The notes under the pieces: model-generated
The model's input: the letters and a program-made list of their open reading frames with translations, nothing else
Told to the model about the DNA's origin: nothing
The model's database searches: none
Shown: piece by piece, positions 1-9,599 of the stretch
How the letters are laid out: every line of letters starts with the position of its first letter
Position numbering within the stretch: the first letter of the stretch is position 1
Made by a program: the position numbers and the translations under genes
Assembly (NCBI GenBank): GCA_021442155.1
Contig: CM038225.1
Span: forward strand, 78,690,925-78,754,924
DNA from: Cymbidium sinense
Taxonomy: Eukaryota; Streptophyta; Magnoliopsida; Asparagales; Orchidaceae
Length of the DNA: 64,000 bases
Direction: 5' to 3'

Positions 1-1075
1 CCATTTTGTAAAAAAGTATGGACCTTCAGATCATCAGAGAGGTTCAGAGATTTCAGCCCATTAACACCCAACCAATTTGATTGCCCATTACACCAAGGAT
101 CATAGTATAGAGAAAAATATTACACTTTAAAATTCGGTTTATTCAAATTTTTCAAACCTTCATAATGTCGATTTCCAAAGTGGAGAGACTCGAGAATGCT
201 TGGTTTCCATAATGAGGTATATTTGGCTAAACACCATCTAGCAAAGATAGTTTCTCCCTACAGATTTTCCACATTAATTTAAGTTTCTTTGATCATATTG
301 ATAGATGAAGCGAGTAAACCTACACCACCTTTTTTTCTTTTGGTAGGGTAGTCGTTCCCAAGAGATTGTGTGTAGCTTTTGGCCTCCCAGAATGATAGAA
401 AAATTTGGTACGTAAAGAGCAAATTTTTTTAATAATGCCATCGAATAGCCATAGAAACGAAACCAATATGATAAGTAGCTATTTATAGAAGATCTGATAA
501 GTTGTAATCTTTCCCCTAAAGAGAGGAATTTACTTTTCTAGCCTGCCATCCATGCATGGAGTCTATCAAAGAGAGGAGAAAAGTGAGCCATCTTAATTAC
601 TCCTTTAATAAGAGGTAAACCCAAATATTTGAAGGGGAAAGTGCCCAATTGAATACCCAAAACTGTATGTGTATTGTCTTCTTTCTTAGTAGAGAGGCAT
701 AGGGATGATTTAGAGTAATTCACTTCAAGTCCCAAATAATATTTAAGAGATTGAAGAGTGGACTTAAGGGAGTTAAATGTGGAGAAGTTAACATTTCCCA
801 TCACTAAGAGGTCATCGATACAATAAATGGGAGAAGTGTTGTCCGAAAAGCAATAGGGTTATATAGCCCTTTGTTAATTTCATTTTCTAACATACAAGAG
901 AATGTATCCATGGCAATAGTAAAGAGAAAAGGAGATAGTGGGCAACCTTGAGGCCATTTGAAGAAGAAAAATAACCAAATATTCCTATTTAGCACTATAG
1001 AAGGGCACATCAAATACATTTTATTAAGCGTGTTGTTTTCCTCATAACTAAGCGATTTCACCTTCCATCCATGAT
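1..1075 (-). mobile_element. LINE (non-LTR retrotransposon) fragment, 5'-truncated
   Basis: This is a minus-strand remnant of a plant L1-type LINE. Only the second half of the reverse transcriptase and the start of the downstream zinc-binding/RNase H-like region are present, and the element continues past the left edge of the window. Recognisable coding stops near position 1061-1075, just before a CT microsatellite, which fits the 5' truncation usual in LINE insertions. No poly(A) end or target duplication can be seen because the 3' end lies outside. What is seen is the coding similarity; the truncation mechanism is inferred. Confidence 0.75.
150..1061 (-). pseudogene. LINE reverse transcriptase pseudogene (partial)
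   Basis: Three reading-frame pieces, read right to left, match the order of a plant LINE reverse transcriptase. At 1061-804 there is QGCPLSPFLFTIAMD, the palm-domain block. Near 850-820 a YCIDD stretch stands where the catalytic F/YADD box belongs; it is in a different frame from the preceding piece, so there is a frameshift. At 804-538 follows the block with GLEVNYSKSSL and FKYLGLPL. Further left, around 300-150, WKPSILESLHFGN resembles the segment leading into the zinc-binding domain. The enzyme would copy LINE RNA at a nicked chromosomal target. Frameshifts and truncation make it non-functional. The family call is firm; the LINE subfamily cannot be told. Confidence 0.78.
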
Positions 1076-1131
1076 GATTAGGCTATAAAAAATTCTCCAT
1101 TTAATTTATTATATTTCTATGAAAAAAATGA

Positions 1132-1134
<3 letters not shown>

Positions 1135-1188
<54 letters not shown>
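1135..1188. repeat. (CT)27 microsatellite
   Basis: An uninterrupted run of 27 CT units. It lies between the LINE fragment and the MULE. A perfect array of this length is likely to be length-polymorphic. Confidence 0.98.
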
Positions 1189-1192
<4 letters not shown>

Positions 1193-1325
1193 TTGTACAT
1201 GGTTGTATCAGATCTCAACTTTAGTCCTCAAAGTAGACATTCAATGAGATATCTGCTCCAAGAAAATTAGGAAGGTGCTCTGCAAACTCCAAGGTAAGAA
1301 CCTCCTATGTCATAACAACAAATAT

Positions 1326-1334
1326 TTTTATTTA
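1326..1334. repeat. Left 9-bp target-site duplication of the MULE
   Basis: TTTTATTTA sits immediately outside the left terminal inverted repeat and is repeated exactly at 7971-7979 outside the right one. Nine base pairs is the standard target duplication of Mutator-like transposases, so this fixes the element boundaries. Confidence 0.95.
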
Positions 1335-1391
1335 GGGTTAATTTTTAAAATAGGCCACTTTAAAATGTTAATTATGTGATTAGGCACGATA
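1335..1391 (+). repeat. Left terminal inverted repeat of the MULE
   Basis: Starts GGGTTAATTTTTAAAATAGG and matches the reverse complement of 7914-7970 over 57 bp with one mismatch (G against A in the GATTAGGCACG segment). Weaker similarity continues inward past an A-run to a TAGTC segment and into a GC-rich stretch up to about 1460. Confidence 0.95.
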
Positions 1392-1892
1392 AAAAAAAAT
1401 TTAAAAATAGGCCTAGTCTCGTGACGTGGCGTAGCTGTACGCGTCGGCCGATCACCATTGGTACGATTAATAATTTTTTAAAAAAATTAAGTGGGCATTA
1501 TACATTTTATGGTCGCATTTGCTCATCAGATGTCGGATTTGGGAGTGCTTGGTATCGTTGGAAAGATAATAAAAAATCCTACAACTTTTATGTTCACCAC
1601 TTTTGACGAATCTCGTCCGTGAGATCGGTGTTTACAAATGTGGTGAAGTTACAAAAACTTAGATATTGATGCAGAATTAAATTTTTTTTGGATAATATAA
1701 AATACTCTCATTATATTGTATATATAAATTGAGTTTGAATCTTTATGCAATTCTCAGTTGAATCTCTACTCTTCGCATTTGATTTAATCAAAATATTCAA
1801 ATAATATAATACAGTGGAATAATACAATAAAAGGTACATGAATGACTAAGAGATAACAAATATAAAATAACCTAGAAACAACCCCTCCACAC

Positions 1893-4075
1893 TATCTTGA
1901 TACTGCGTGGTGGAATCGCATCACGGAGTGTAATGTGTTGGTGTAGTGGCCGTCCGAGATGATGTTTGATGGTCCTCCTCTTCTTCCACACCTTTCGGCG
2001 GGTTGTTGCGAATACCTAGTCGTAACATGAGGTATATCGGCCGACCCCTGCGTAGGCAACGAATACCCATGGTACACTCCGTATGGTGGTGTCATATGGA
2101 ATGGTGGTGGTCCATATGTCGGCTGGACTGCTGCGTGCCATGGGTGCATCACGAGACCACATTACTGCGATATGAATCTTGGGGTGGGCGAGAGAATGTG
2201 TAATGCGCCCCACCAGCGGTGTCGAGGATGGCCCCACATCGACGGAACATGTATGCGATGATGCGAAGTTCCTAGTGTCTGTATCCACGCATCCGTCGAG
2301 ATATGCATATTTAGCCTCAAGTCCACCGGACTCTTCATATTCGGTTGAAAGATCTCAAGCTCGTATCTTCATCTCTGAAATAGTCTTTGGAATATTCCCT
2401 CGTCTTCAAGATGTGCTCAGCGCATATAGAATATTTAGATCGATTTCGTTGTAAATAGGAAAAACAAATTAAAATACTTTCGCATTACATCAACCATGCG
2501 TTCCCGGTGCTGGGGTAATATGTCGAGGAGAATGCTATCGGTGCTTGAGCATGTAAAGTGATGCCCATGAGCGATACCATCTCATATAGCGATTGATTCG
2601 ACAGGATCATGCTGAGATGAATCAACTGTGATAATCGAGTCACGTCTATGCTCCCACTGTGCAATGAAGGAGTGGTGGAATTGTACCCAATCAACATCAG
2701 CCTTTCCTCGTCCATCGACCCGTACGAATGATGGATCTATCGGTGCGACATCAGTGGAAGGAGGAATGTCAAACTGTCTAAACACACGATCAGGTAAGTA
2801 CCACTCCACCCTCTTCCAACATATCAGTGGTACTCTAGCTAGCCATATCTGCTCCCTGTGTACATATATCCGTGACGCGCATGCGAATCTGATGTCCATA
2901 TGGCTCCCAGATGACTGCAAATCTGACATAAATTATTCTTTCTTGACCATAGTAAAGAATTTGCGAAATAAGATTACATCAATTTAGCTCACCTGACTTT
3001 GAAGAAGTTCATCCAGCTCATCCCTGTACACTCTGAGATTGCCTAATGGCATTTCCCGGACATACCCTTCATTCCACCGAAAGCCAATACTAAGCCCATC
3101 AATGTCAGAAGGATACGGAACACATAACGTAGGTCTTCTGACATGAATGTGCTCTCAGGCCCATACCTGCAGTAAATGTACGCATCCGGCCATGTTCGTG
3201 CGCTTTAGTTTGGTGGCTTCATGTAATTCTCTGTATAGATGGCGAGTATAGAACCGAGACAACTCCCTAAATGTATCAATAGCCTCAAGTAACGGTAGAT
3301 ACTGCAAGTGAACCTCGGACCCTGAAGTATCTGGTAGAAGAAATGATCCAATGGCAAATAAAATGTAAGCTCTGACATGCATGGTGAACTCGAGCTCAGG
3401 TAGATCCAAATAAGAGTCACAATAGTATGTCCACCGCAACCACCGTAAAGGTAAACAAGTAGTGCATGCGCCTATCCCATGTGAAACTCGGATGTGATCT
3501 CCGGATGGACAAGATCATGGTAAATGATATGTCGGATGTGCTCCAATCGACTCGCATAACAATCGGCCATGAAGCTCACCTTCTCTCTCCACCAACAATC
3601 ATCATTTGCCATCTATCCGGACGCCTAAAATCATCGCCACATCCTGTAGAGTAACCGTCATCTCTCCGGTGGCCAAGTGAAATGAATTCGTCTGTGGGCA
3701 CCAGCGTTCCACAAGTGCTGTCAGCAAATGATGATCAAGCTTTATATACTGCATCTGAGAGACACAATCTAAACCGGCAACTCGCAAGGCATCCATAAAT
3801 CTGGGGCAGTTAACAGGCCATTCCCTGAACATCAGTAAGTGGGCAGCAGCCTCAAGAATAGAAACCTGCAATCAAATGAATCATGTTTAGGATGTATCAG
3901 TAAATTAGGAAATGAAGCACAAAACCAAAAAATAATGCTAAAAGAAAACCCACTACCAAATCCGGATGTGCACAGCCTCCGTAATGCACTATCTTGGGGT
4001 ACCTCGGTCTTGCGTAATCCTCAACGTAACCTCTTTAGCCTCCTCTACATGGGGTCGAGGAGCTTCATGTGAACA
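1893..4075 (-). pseudogene. Plant mobile domain (PMD, MAIN-like) pseudogene inside the MULE
   Basis: Exon-like pieces in PMD order, read right to left. A short first piece lies at about 4075-3957. A 91-bp intron (3956-3866) has a GT donor and a TTGATTGCAG acceptor. The next piece, 3865-3602, contains YIKLDHHLLTALVERWCP and the VTLQDVAMILGVRIDG block, the diagnostic PMD core. The piece at 3439-3155 has RAYILFAIGSFLLPD and VHLQYLPLLEA. At 2929-2582 there is RVPLICWKRVEWYLPDRVFR. A Pro/Tyr-rich tail lies at about 2290-1893. Damage includes a TGA at 3155-3157 where the family has Trp, a frame change near 2840, and another near 2700. PMD proteins of the MAIN/MAIL1 type act in the nucleus in gene and transposon silencing; the role of transposon-borne copies is unclear. 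It lies downstream of the transposase on the same strand. Confidence 0.85.
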
Positions 4076-4342
4076 TGTTACAAAGTTAGCAGATAATATT
4101 GAAAAAAAAAGATGTGTTCTGAGTCAGTAAGTTATAAAATATATTCATTGTCTATCTTTCAACAGAGCATAAATTTATAAAAACACTGTCATCTATTTCT
4201 GCAAAAAATGATCAAATTGAGTTCATTAAGTAAATGCTGAAAGATACATCAAGTTACCCAGTCTGCCACACAGGTCACTACCACCACAAAAACTATAACA
4301 AGTAGTACAACAAAAAATATAAGTAACATCGAACAGGATAAC

Positions 4343-6759
4343 CTAAGAGAAATTACAGTCTTCGCACTCTATTCTGAGGACAAGTTGACCTGTTGTGGCC
4401 AACGATTTTACACACACCACAAATTCATGAACTTCTAGAAATGCTCTCATCCATTGAATTCCTATATCTGCTTGCCCTAGGACGTCCTGACTTTCTTTTG
4501 ATATTTGGTGGACAGTAACTTGGGTATGTGTCGCTACTGAATTGTTCCAACCAGTCTTCACGATCTGGTATCACATGGAACTTGCTTTGGTAGGTTTTCA
4601 TGTAGTTTTGTAAGCTATAATAGGGAGACACAAATAGCACATGACTTATGCGATGTTGACTCAGAACAGCAATCACATGCGCACAGTGGTAAGCCTGAGG
4701 TTGTCCGCATGTACACTTCGTCGTTGTTCTCGTTTATCTCTTTGAAAGTTCTGTGGCATCAAACACTTGGTACTCATTCATATTTATCCTCATTGGTTCG
4801 GTAATCTACGTGACTAGTTCATTGTCTTTACCTTGAGCTTTTAATCTTGTGGGAGAACAAGGTATCACTGGTACTCCGGTGTGGTAGATGATTCAAGGCG
4901 TTTCATGAATATTACTATATTGTAGTAGGCTAGCGTAATCAATGCTTGGATGGGTAAACCACGAGCTCTCTTGAGTACAGTTGAAGCACTTTCGGTGCAT
5001 TTGTGATCATTGTACCATACCATAACCCATCATGAGTTAAGGACCCTTTGCTGACATCCGCAGATGATCATATGCTTCGCTTAATATTTTTGACATATGT
5101 ATCTCTAAATATCAGAATATCATCGATTATTCGACAGTACATCTTACGGCAAATGAACTCAACATTGATACTAATTGTCGCCTTTGCTCTTAAGTTCTCC
5201 CTCTCAGTGGCCGGTAGCGATGTAGCCAAGGAAAGATTTCTCTACCACGAACTATGCATATGCATCGGAGATAAGGAGATCTCCTCTTGTAGACACTAGT
5301 GGGATCAAGTCTTGTAATGTGAAAAATCCGGGACTCGATGCACTCGATTCCACAATTGCGAAGGGGAACAAGCCATTATTTGCATCGATTCCAAGCGCAC
5401 TTAGTAGAGTACCTATTTACCCAAAAGAAAGGTGCCATCTAGACAAAGTCTTGGGCGACAATGTTGCCAACGTGATTGAAGGTTGAAGGACGGAAACGTT
5501 GGAATTTGTTTGATTACGTTGAGTGTATACGATACCTTGTCCCAGCATTGATGAGCAATCTGACCATGAACTTTCTTGAAGTTCTATAAGATTCTTCCCA
5601 ACTACCAAAGATTGCCTTTACTGCTTTCCTTCGTGCATCCCAAGCCTTCATGTAAGACACTCTAATATTGAACTTTGCCTCAATACGCCCTACAATTTCC
5701 CATGGTTTTATATCTAGCTGATTTCTGATTGCGGGTTTTATAAAATAACTGATGAATTCTGATGTACATTGTCTATGACATTAGGGTGAATGAGCACAAG
5801 TATGGTGACCCAATGAACCAATCTTCCATGCACCCCTAACCTCTTAAATGAGCATGTAGGCATATAAACCGCGGTCTAACACTGTGCGAGTGATGAGTGC
5901 AGCGGTGAATTTAGATTTGTTGAAGCATATATGACATACTCAACATTGTTTGTGATAGACCGAATGAGCGACAAATTATAGTTTATTTCTTGTCACAGCA
6001 GATACCTTACGCGGTCATTTGGAATGCGGTTCTCCGCCTCAAAGATTGAATTGTCAAGTGGGCCATCAAATGTGACGTCCTCATCCCACTCTCTAGTTGT
6101 TTGGGCACTACGAAAATAGTCATTGCTATGTATTAAGTGTTGTTTGGTGTGGCTTGTTCTGCTTGAATAACCGACAATCAAATCTCTAACCCTGACGGAT
6201 GATTCTGTCTCCCTCAAATCTATTCTTTCTGGGTCGCTATCATCCTCTTCTTCATCATCACTACTACCTCCACTAGGCATAGTTTCATATCCTTGGTCTT
6301 GAGAGATGGTAGATTAATATCATCTCATGCGGGTCACCCATAGCGGTAGAACTTGTCGACCAAATATTCATGTTCTCTTGCTCCGGACCCATAATACTCC
6401 ACACGAGAAGATAGTGTAATGTTCTCGGTCTTTGTTTCGACCTAGCCCCTGTTTATCTCCCTATCACCACATTTGGTTAACTTCTACATAAATGACAATA
6501 GGTTGCATCTTTGCATTAAGCACAACTTCACAAACTTCATCATCCAAAATGTGTGTTGCAATAAATCCCCACTCTTGGAAAGCGACCTACAAGATTAACA
6601 TCTCTGTGGATCCAATGACCTCATTATTATTTGTTGTAATTCATTAAAAAATTAGGTGGATTTGAGCGATTTCTCCCATATATATGTTGGAATGAAGTCA
6701 TGGCTTACTCTAAGTTCACCACCATAGTAAAGAACTATGAATACAGTCTCTGAATTCAT
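4343..6759 (-). pseudogene. MULE transposase (MURA-like) pseudogene
   Basis: Read right to left, it starts at an ATG at 6759-6757 followed by a segment with FIVLYYGGELRV, typical of plant MULE transposase N-termini. An acidic stretch with SSDDEEEDDSDPE lies near 6280-6240. The N-terminal domain carries VSYMKAWDARRKAV and GSWEESY (about 5670-5600). The catalytic region has CLDGTF (near 5440), holding the first Asp of the DDE triad, followed after a frameshift by IDANNGLFPFAIVES. A SWIM zinc finger of pattern CTC...CAH lies at 4715-4677. A C-terminal CCHC knuckle (CGVCKIVGHNRSTC) lies at 4421-4380, preceded by the GRP-type basic tail. Such enzymes cut and insert MULE DNA, making 9-bp duplications. 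Many stops and frameshifts are present, and the second and third catalytic residues could not be placed. Confidence 0.85.
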
Positions 6760-7064
6760 TCTCAACTATTAGTAACAAAACAACCGCTATCTCGTCTAAC
6801 CGATGAATTTGCCAAATAAGTTCAAATCGGGATAGATACAATGATGAGCAACAACTTGAAATTTAGTATTTAAAAAATTTAAATTGTGCAGAATTATCAC
6901 AATCACGAATAATGACATAAACTTGCAAATTCCACAATTATCAGTAAAGTCCACAATGTATCAGTAAAGTCCACAATCATCTACACCATAAACTTGCACT
7001 ACATGCATCATAATCTTACAAATTCCACAAATATCACATTCAAGAATAGTGACACAAACTTGCA
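6760..7064. other. AT-rich MULE 5' region without recognisable features
   Basis: AT-rich DNA upstream of the transposase start on the minus strand. It contains short imperfect repetitions of a CACAATCATAAACTTGCAAATT-like phrase (around 6890-7080). It would hold the transposase leader or promoter, but no convincing TATA box is seen. Confidence 0.5.
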
Positions 7065-7667
7065 AATTACACAATCATAAATTCATGTTTATAAAAACTA
7101 TAACTTTGAAAAAATTGACAGCAGACAAACCAACGCTTCACAACCAAATCGACCTCATTTCCTTCATCTCACTAAATAATTTACACATTATGCTCAAATA
7201 AGCATAAGCATAAGCATATTCATAAGCACAAGCATAACCATCCACCTCAAATCTAACAAATTTCCTTCAAAAAATCTCACTAAATAACATCTAACAAATA
7301 TTTCCTATCAAAACAACAAATTCAAACAAGATCTGAAATTTATTTTGCATTTCGGCTAAAAAATACCTAAAATTACACAATCATAAATTCATGTTTATAA
7401 AAATAATAACTTTGAAAAAATTGACAGCAGACAAACCAACGCTTCACAACCAAATCGACCTCATTTCCTTCATCTCACTAAATAATTTACACATTATGCT
7501 CAAATAAGCATAAGCATAAGCATATTCATAAGCACATAACCATCCACCTCAAATCTAACAAATTTCCTTTAAAATCTCACTAAATAACATCTAACAAATA
7601 TTTCCTATCAAAACAACAAATCCAAACTAGATCTGAAATTTATTTTGCATTTACTAAAAATACCTAA
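7065..7667. repeat. Two-copy tandem duplication of about 0.3 kb inside the MULE
   Basis: Copy 1 is 7065-7370 and copy 2 is 7371-7667. They are nearly identical, differing by a few substitutions and small indels. Both contain the phrase ATAAGCATAAGCATAAGCAT, itself a short repeat. High similarity shows the duplication is recent relative to the coding decay of the same element. Confidence 0.92.
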
Positions 7668-7679
7668 ATCGTGAAAGAT

Positions 7680-7900
7680 CTCTCAAAGCCAACTTAACCG
7701 GTGGAAACAACCGGCGTGGCGACCTTCCTTTGACAGCTCCTTCAGCCGGCAAGCGGTGTCTTCGCGGTGTCATAAACACGGCAACGGGATCGCGAAGGAA
7801 AAGCGGGAGAGAAACCGAGCTCGTCGCGCGAACTCTGGCAGCTAATTTTAAGTTAGCTATCGGATCGGCGACGCATCGGCCAGTCGCCCGTGACTAAGCC
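7680..7900. other. GC-rich subterminal block of the MULE
   Basis: A sharp change from AT-rich DNA to a block with many CG dinucleotides just inside the right terminal repeat. The left end has a shorter GC-rich counterpart at about 1415-1460, with similar phrases such as CGTGACGTGGCG and GTCGGCCGATC. It may be an extension of the inverted repeat or the promoter/first-exon region of the leftward transposase. No coding sequence was recognised. Confidence 0.55.
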
Positions 7901-7913
7901 CAAATTTTTTTTA

Positions 7914-7970
7914 TATCGTGCTTAATCACATAATTAACATTTTAAAGTGGCCTATTTTAAAAATTAACCC
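7914..7970 (-). repeat. Right terminal inverted repeat of the MULE
   Basis: The reverse complement matches 1335-1391 over 57 bp with a single mismatch, and it ends AATTAACCC exactly at the target duplication. Confidence 0.95.
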
Positions 7971-7979
7971 TTTTATTTA
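7971..7979. repeat. Right 9-bp target-site duplication of the MULE
   Basis: TTTTATTTA, identical to 1326-1334. Confidence 0.95.
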
Positions 7980-8049
7980 TCAGAAAAAAAAAAGCTATGA
8001 TCTGCTAGTTATTTAATAAATTGAAGAAATATTATTTGATTTATTTGGG

Positions 8050-9060
8050 ATCGAAAACTTTCAATCTATGGTACGATGAAAAGAGGGTGAAGTGACCGTG
8101 TCGGTCCATTCGACCCCAAGAAGCTTTCAAGAAGCTGTTGCAAAGGTCATCGATATCAGATCAAGCCAAACAAACCCAATAAACCGTCTCCACCTTCTCT
8201 ACGCTGCACCCAAGCTGAGCGAGCCGCCCAAGAAGCCTTCGATATGGTTTAATTTTTGGTAATTATGGATCATGACACTTGAATGAACGATCAGATGCAG
8301 GTTAATTCAGATTATTCCGTTTGGGGCTTCACCAGCTTGACTTGAGTCGGTTTACTGAGTTAACCCACACTTGATCTAACCCGAGTCAGAGGCGAGTAGT
8401 TTTGCGGGTCCGTCCTAGGATCTCGCGCGTCTCTCGGCGTTGGATGGGATCACGTGGATGGTGTTTCTCTTGTTCTGTTTCTTTAACCATCGGATGGAGT
8501 GGGATATCTAATAACCCTTGGATGTGTTATTCTATCTTGCGGTTTCTGATCAATGATATTCTGAATGGATTACAGGTGTTCACTCCCTGTCGGCTTGATC
8601 TGTCTTTTGGCTTTGGATCGTTGGATGAGCTTGATGGAATCTGATGATCAGACGGTGGGATTGATGGATTTGAATCGAGCAACTCATTTGCTTCATTTCG
8701 TTTGAGGGCATCGGTTAGGGTTCCTGAGGGAGAAACTGAGGGAGATGGAGGAGAGATTCGATTGTCACTGGAGATTCTTACCGGCGATGGTCGATCCAGT
8801 GATGATCCACCGTAGAAATGATCTCAGGAGGTCGGAACAGGCGCGAGACAGAGAAGGGAAGCGCTCGGTTGGATTTGCTCCGTTCTGATGGTGATTTCCG
8901 GTGGCTTCCACCGTGAGAAATACTCTGGAGAGGAAGGAGAAGATCGAGACAGAGAGGGAAAGAGAGGAAGCTAGAGACAGAGGAGTTCTGGAGATAAATT
9001 CTTCAACCCTTTCTTTGATTTCCTCATCTCTATTTATAGTATTTGGTTTTCTCTTCTAGA
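8050..9060 (-). promoter_or_regulatory. Retroelement LTR-like promoter and leader
   Basis: A GC-richer block. On the minus strand it shows CTATAAATAGAG (9039-9028), a good plant TATA box, then a CT-rich leader-like stretch (about 8990-8930) and a splice-donor-like CGCCGGTAAGAATC (GT at 8781-8780). The segment before the donor (GATCATCACTGGATCGACC) resembles the segment before the GGTGAGGTAA donor in family B copies further right. The block also has repeated GGATGG/GATCGG phrases like the region after that donor in B. I therefore infer the promoter/leader of a decayed LTR retrotransposon. A host gene promoter is the alternative; no coding sequence was recognised downstream. Confidence 0.45.
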
Positions 9061-9108
9061 ATCTTCCTCTGGGTCTGTAACTAATTTTATTTTTCTCGCC
9101 TTGTATTA

Positions 9109-9236
9109 GGTTCCTTGATCTCATGTTATTAGTTCTTCTGTTTTAGATGCTGTGCTGGCAGTTATGTTTCTTGATCTCATGCTATTAGTCTTACATTTTA
9201 GATCATGTGGGTTGTGTTTCTTGATCTCATGCTGTT
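9109..9236. repeat. Imperfect tandem repeat, about 53-bp period, 2.5 copies
   Basis: The phrase CTTGATCTCATG recurs at 9114, 9170 and 9220, each followed by a TTAG/TTTAG context and a T-rich tail. It lies upstream of the minus-strand TATA box. Confidence 0.75.
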
Positions 9237-9352
9237 TAGGTCTTTTTTATTCGGTGTATTGAGCATATAGTAAATCCTCTGTTGTAAAGCATTTTATTTA
9301 TTTACCTATTGATTTATTCTCTGTTTATTGTGGATCTTCTTCTGGATAGTTG

Positions 9353-9580
9353 TTATAATATTTTGGGAGTGATAGTGAAGTCTTTTAGCCAGTTTGGCCT
9401 TCTCCTGATTCTTTTGTCTCTGTTGATGGCTTGGAGATATGTGTTCATATCACCTTCAAAACCCGATCCTCCATATCCAGTATCCGATGTCGTACCTATG
9501 GTTTGGCCTTTCATTCCGGTATGTGGATGCCATGGTACAAGCGTAAGTCGACTCTGAGCCTCCGCCCGTGACGATTCCAA
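9353..9580 (-). pseudogene. Possible Copia polyprotein linker fragment
   Basis: A 75-codon frame whose last third reads RIRRRPNWLKDFTI. This resembles the basic R-R-x-P-x-W-L-x-D-F segment between integrase and reverse transcriptase in plant Ty1/Copia polyproteins. The rest is Gly/Thr/Ser-rich without a clear match, and no reverse transcriptase follows to the left. It could equally be a chance frame. It lies just upstream, in the minus-strand sense, of the LTR-like block at 8050-9060. Confidence 0.3.
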
Positions 9581-9599
9581 CTTGTTTCCCTTGCTATGA

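Larger units (their letters stand above)
1335..7970 (-). mobile_element. Complete Mutator-like element (MULE) carrying transposase and plant mobile domain genes
   Basis: A 6,636-bp DNA transposon bounded by near-perfect 57-bp terminal inverted repeats and a perfect 9-bp target duplication. Both genes lie on the minus strand. A MURA-like transposase (about 6759 to 4343) comes first and a plant mobile domain (PMD) gene (about 4075 to 1893) follows. Both are broken by stops and frameshifts, so the copy is not autonomous now. PMD genes carried by MULE and Gypsy elements are known in angiosperms, where they are related to the host MAIN/MAIL1 genes. The perfect target duplication and single mismatch in the repeats suggest a later insertion than the surrounding decayed material, although the coding decay argues against a very young one. 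Between the transposase start and the right repeat lie an AT-rich stretch, a 0.3-kb tandem duplication and a GC-rich subterminal block. Confidence 0.93.

Noticed and set aside
2003..2987. Plus-strand frames of 66-119 codons
   Set aside because: They are shadows of the minus-strand PMD exons.
8050..8275. A possible short exon with Pro/Lys/Ser-rich frames
   Set aside because: Two frames are open but neither resembles a known protein, and the block looks like LTR leader.
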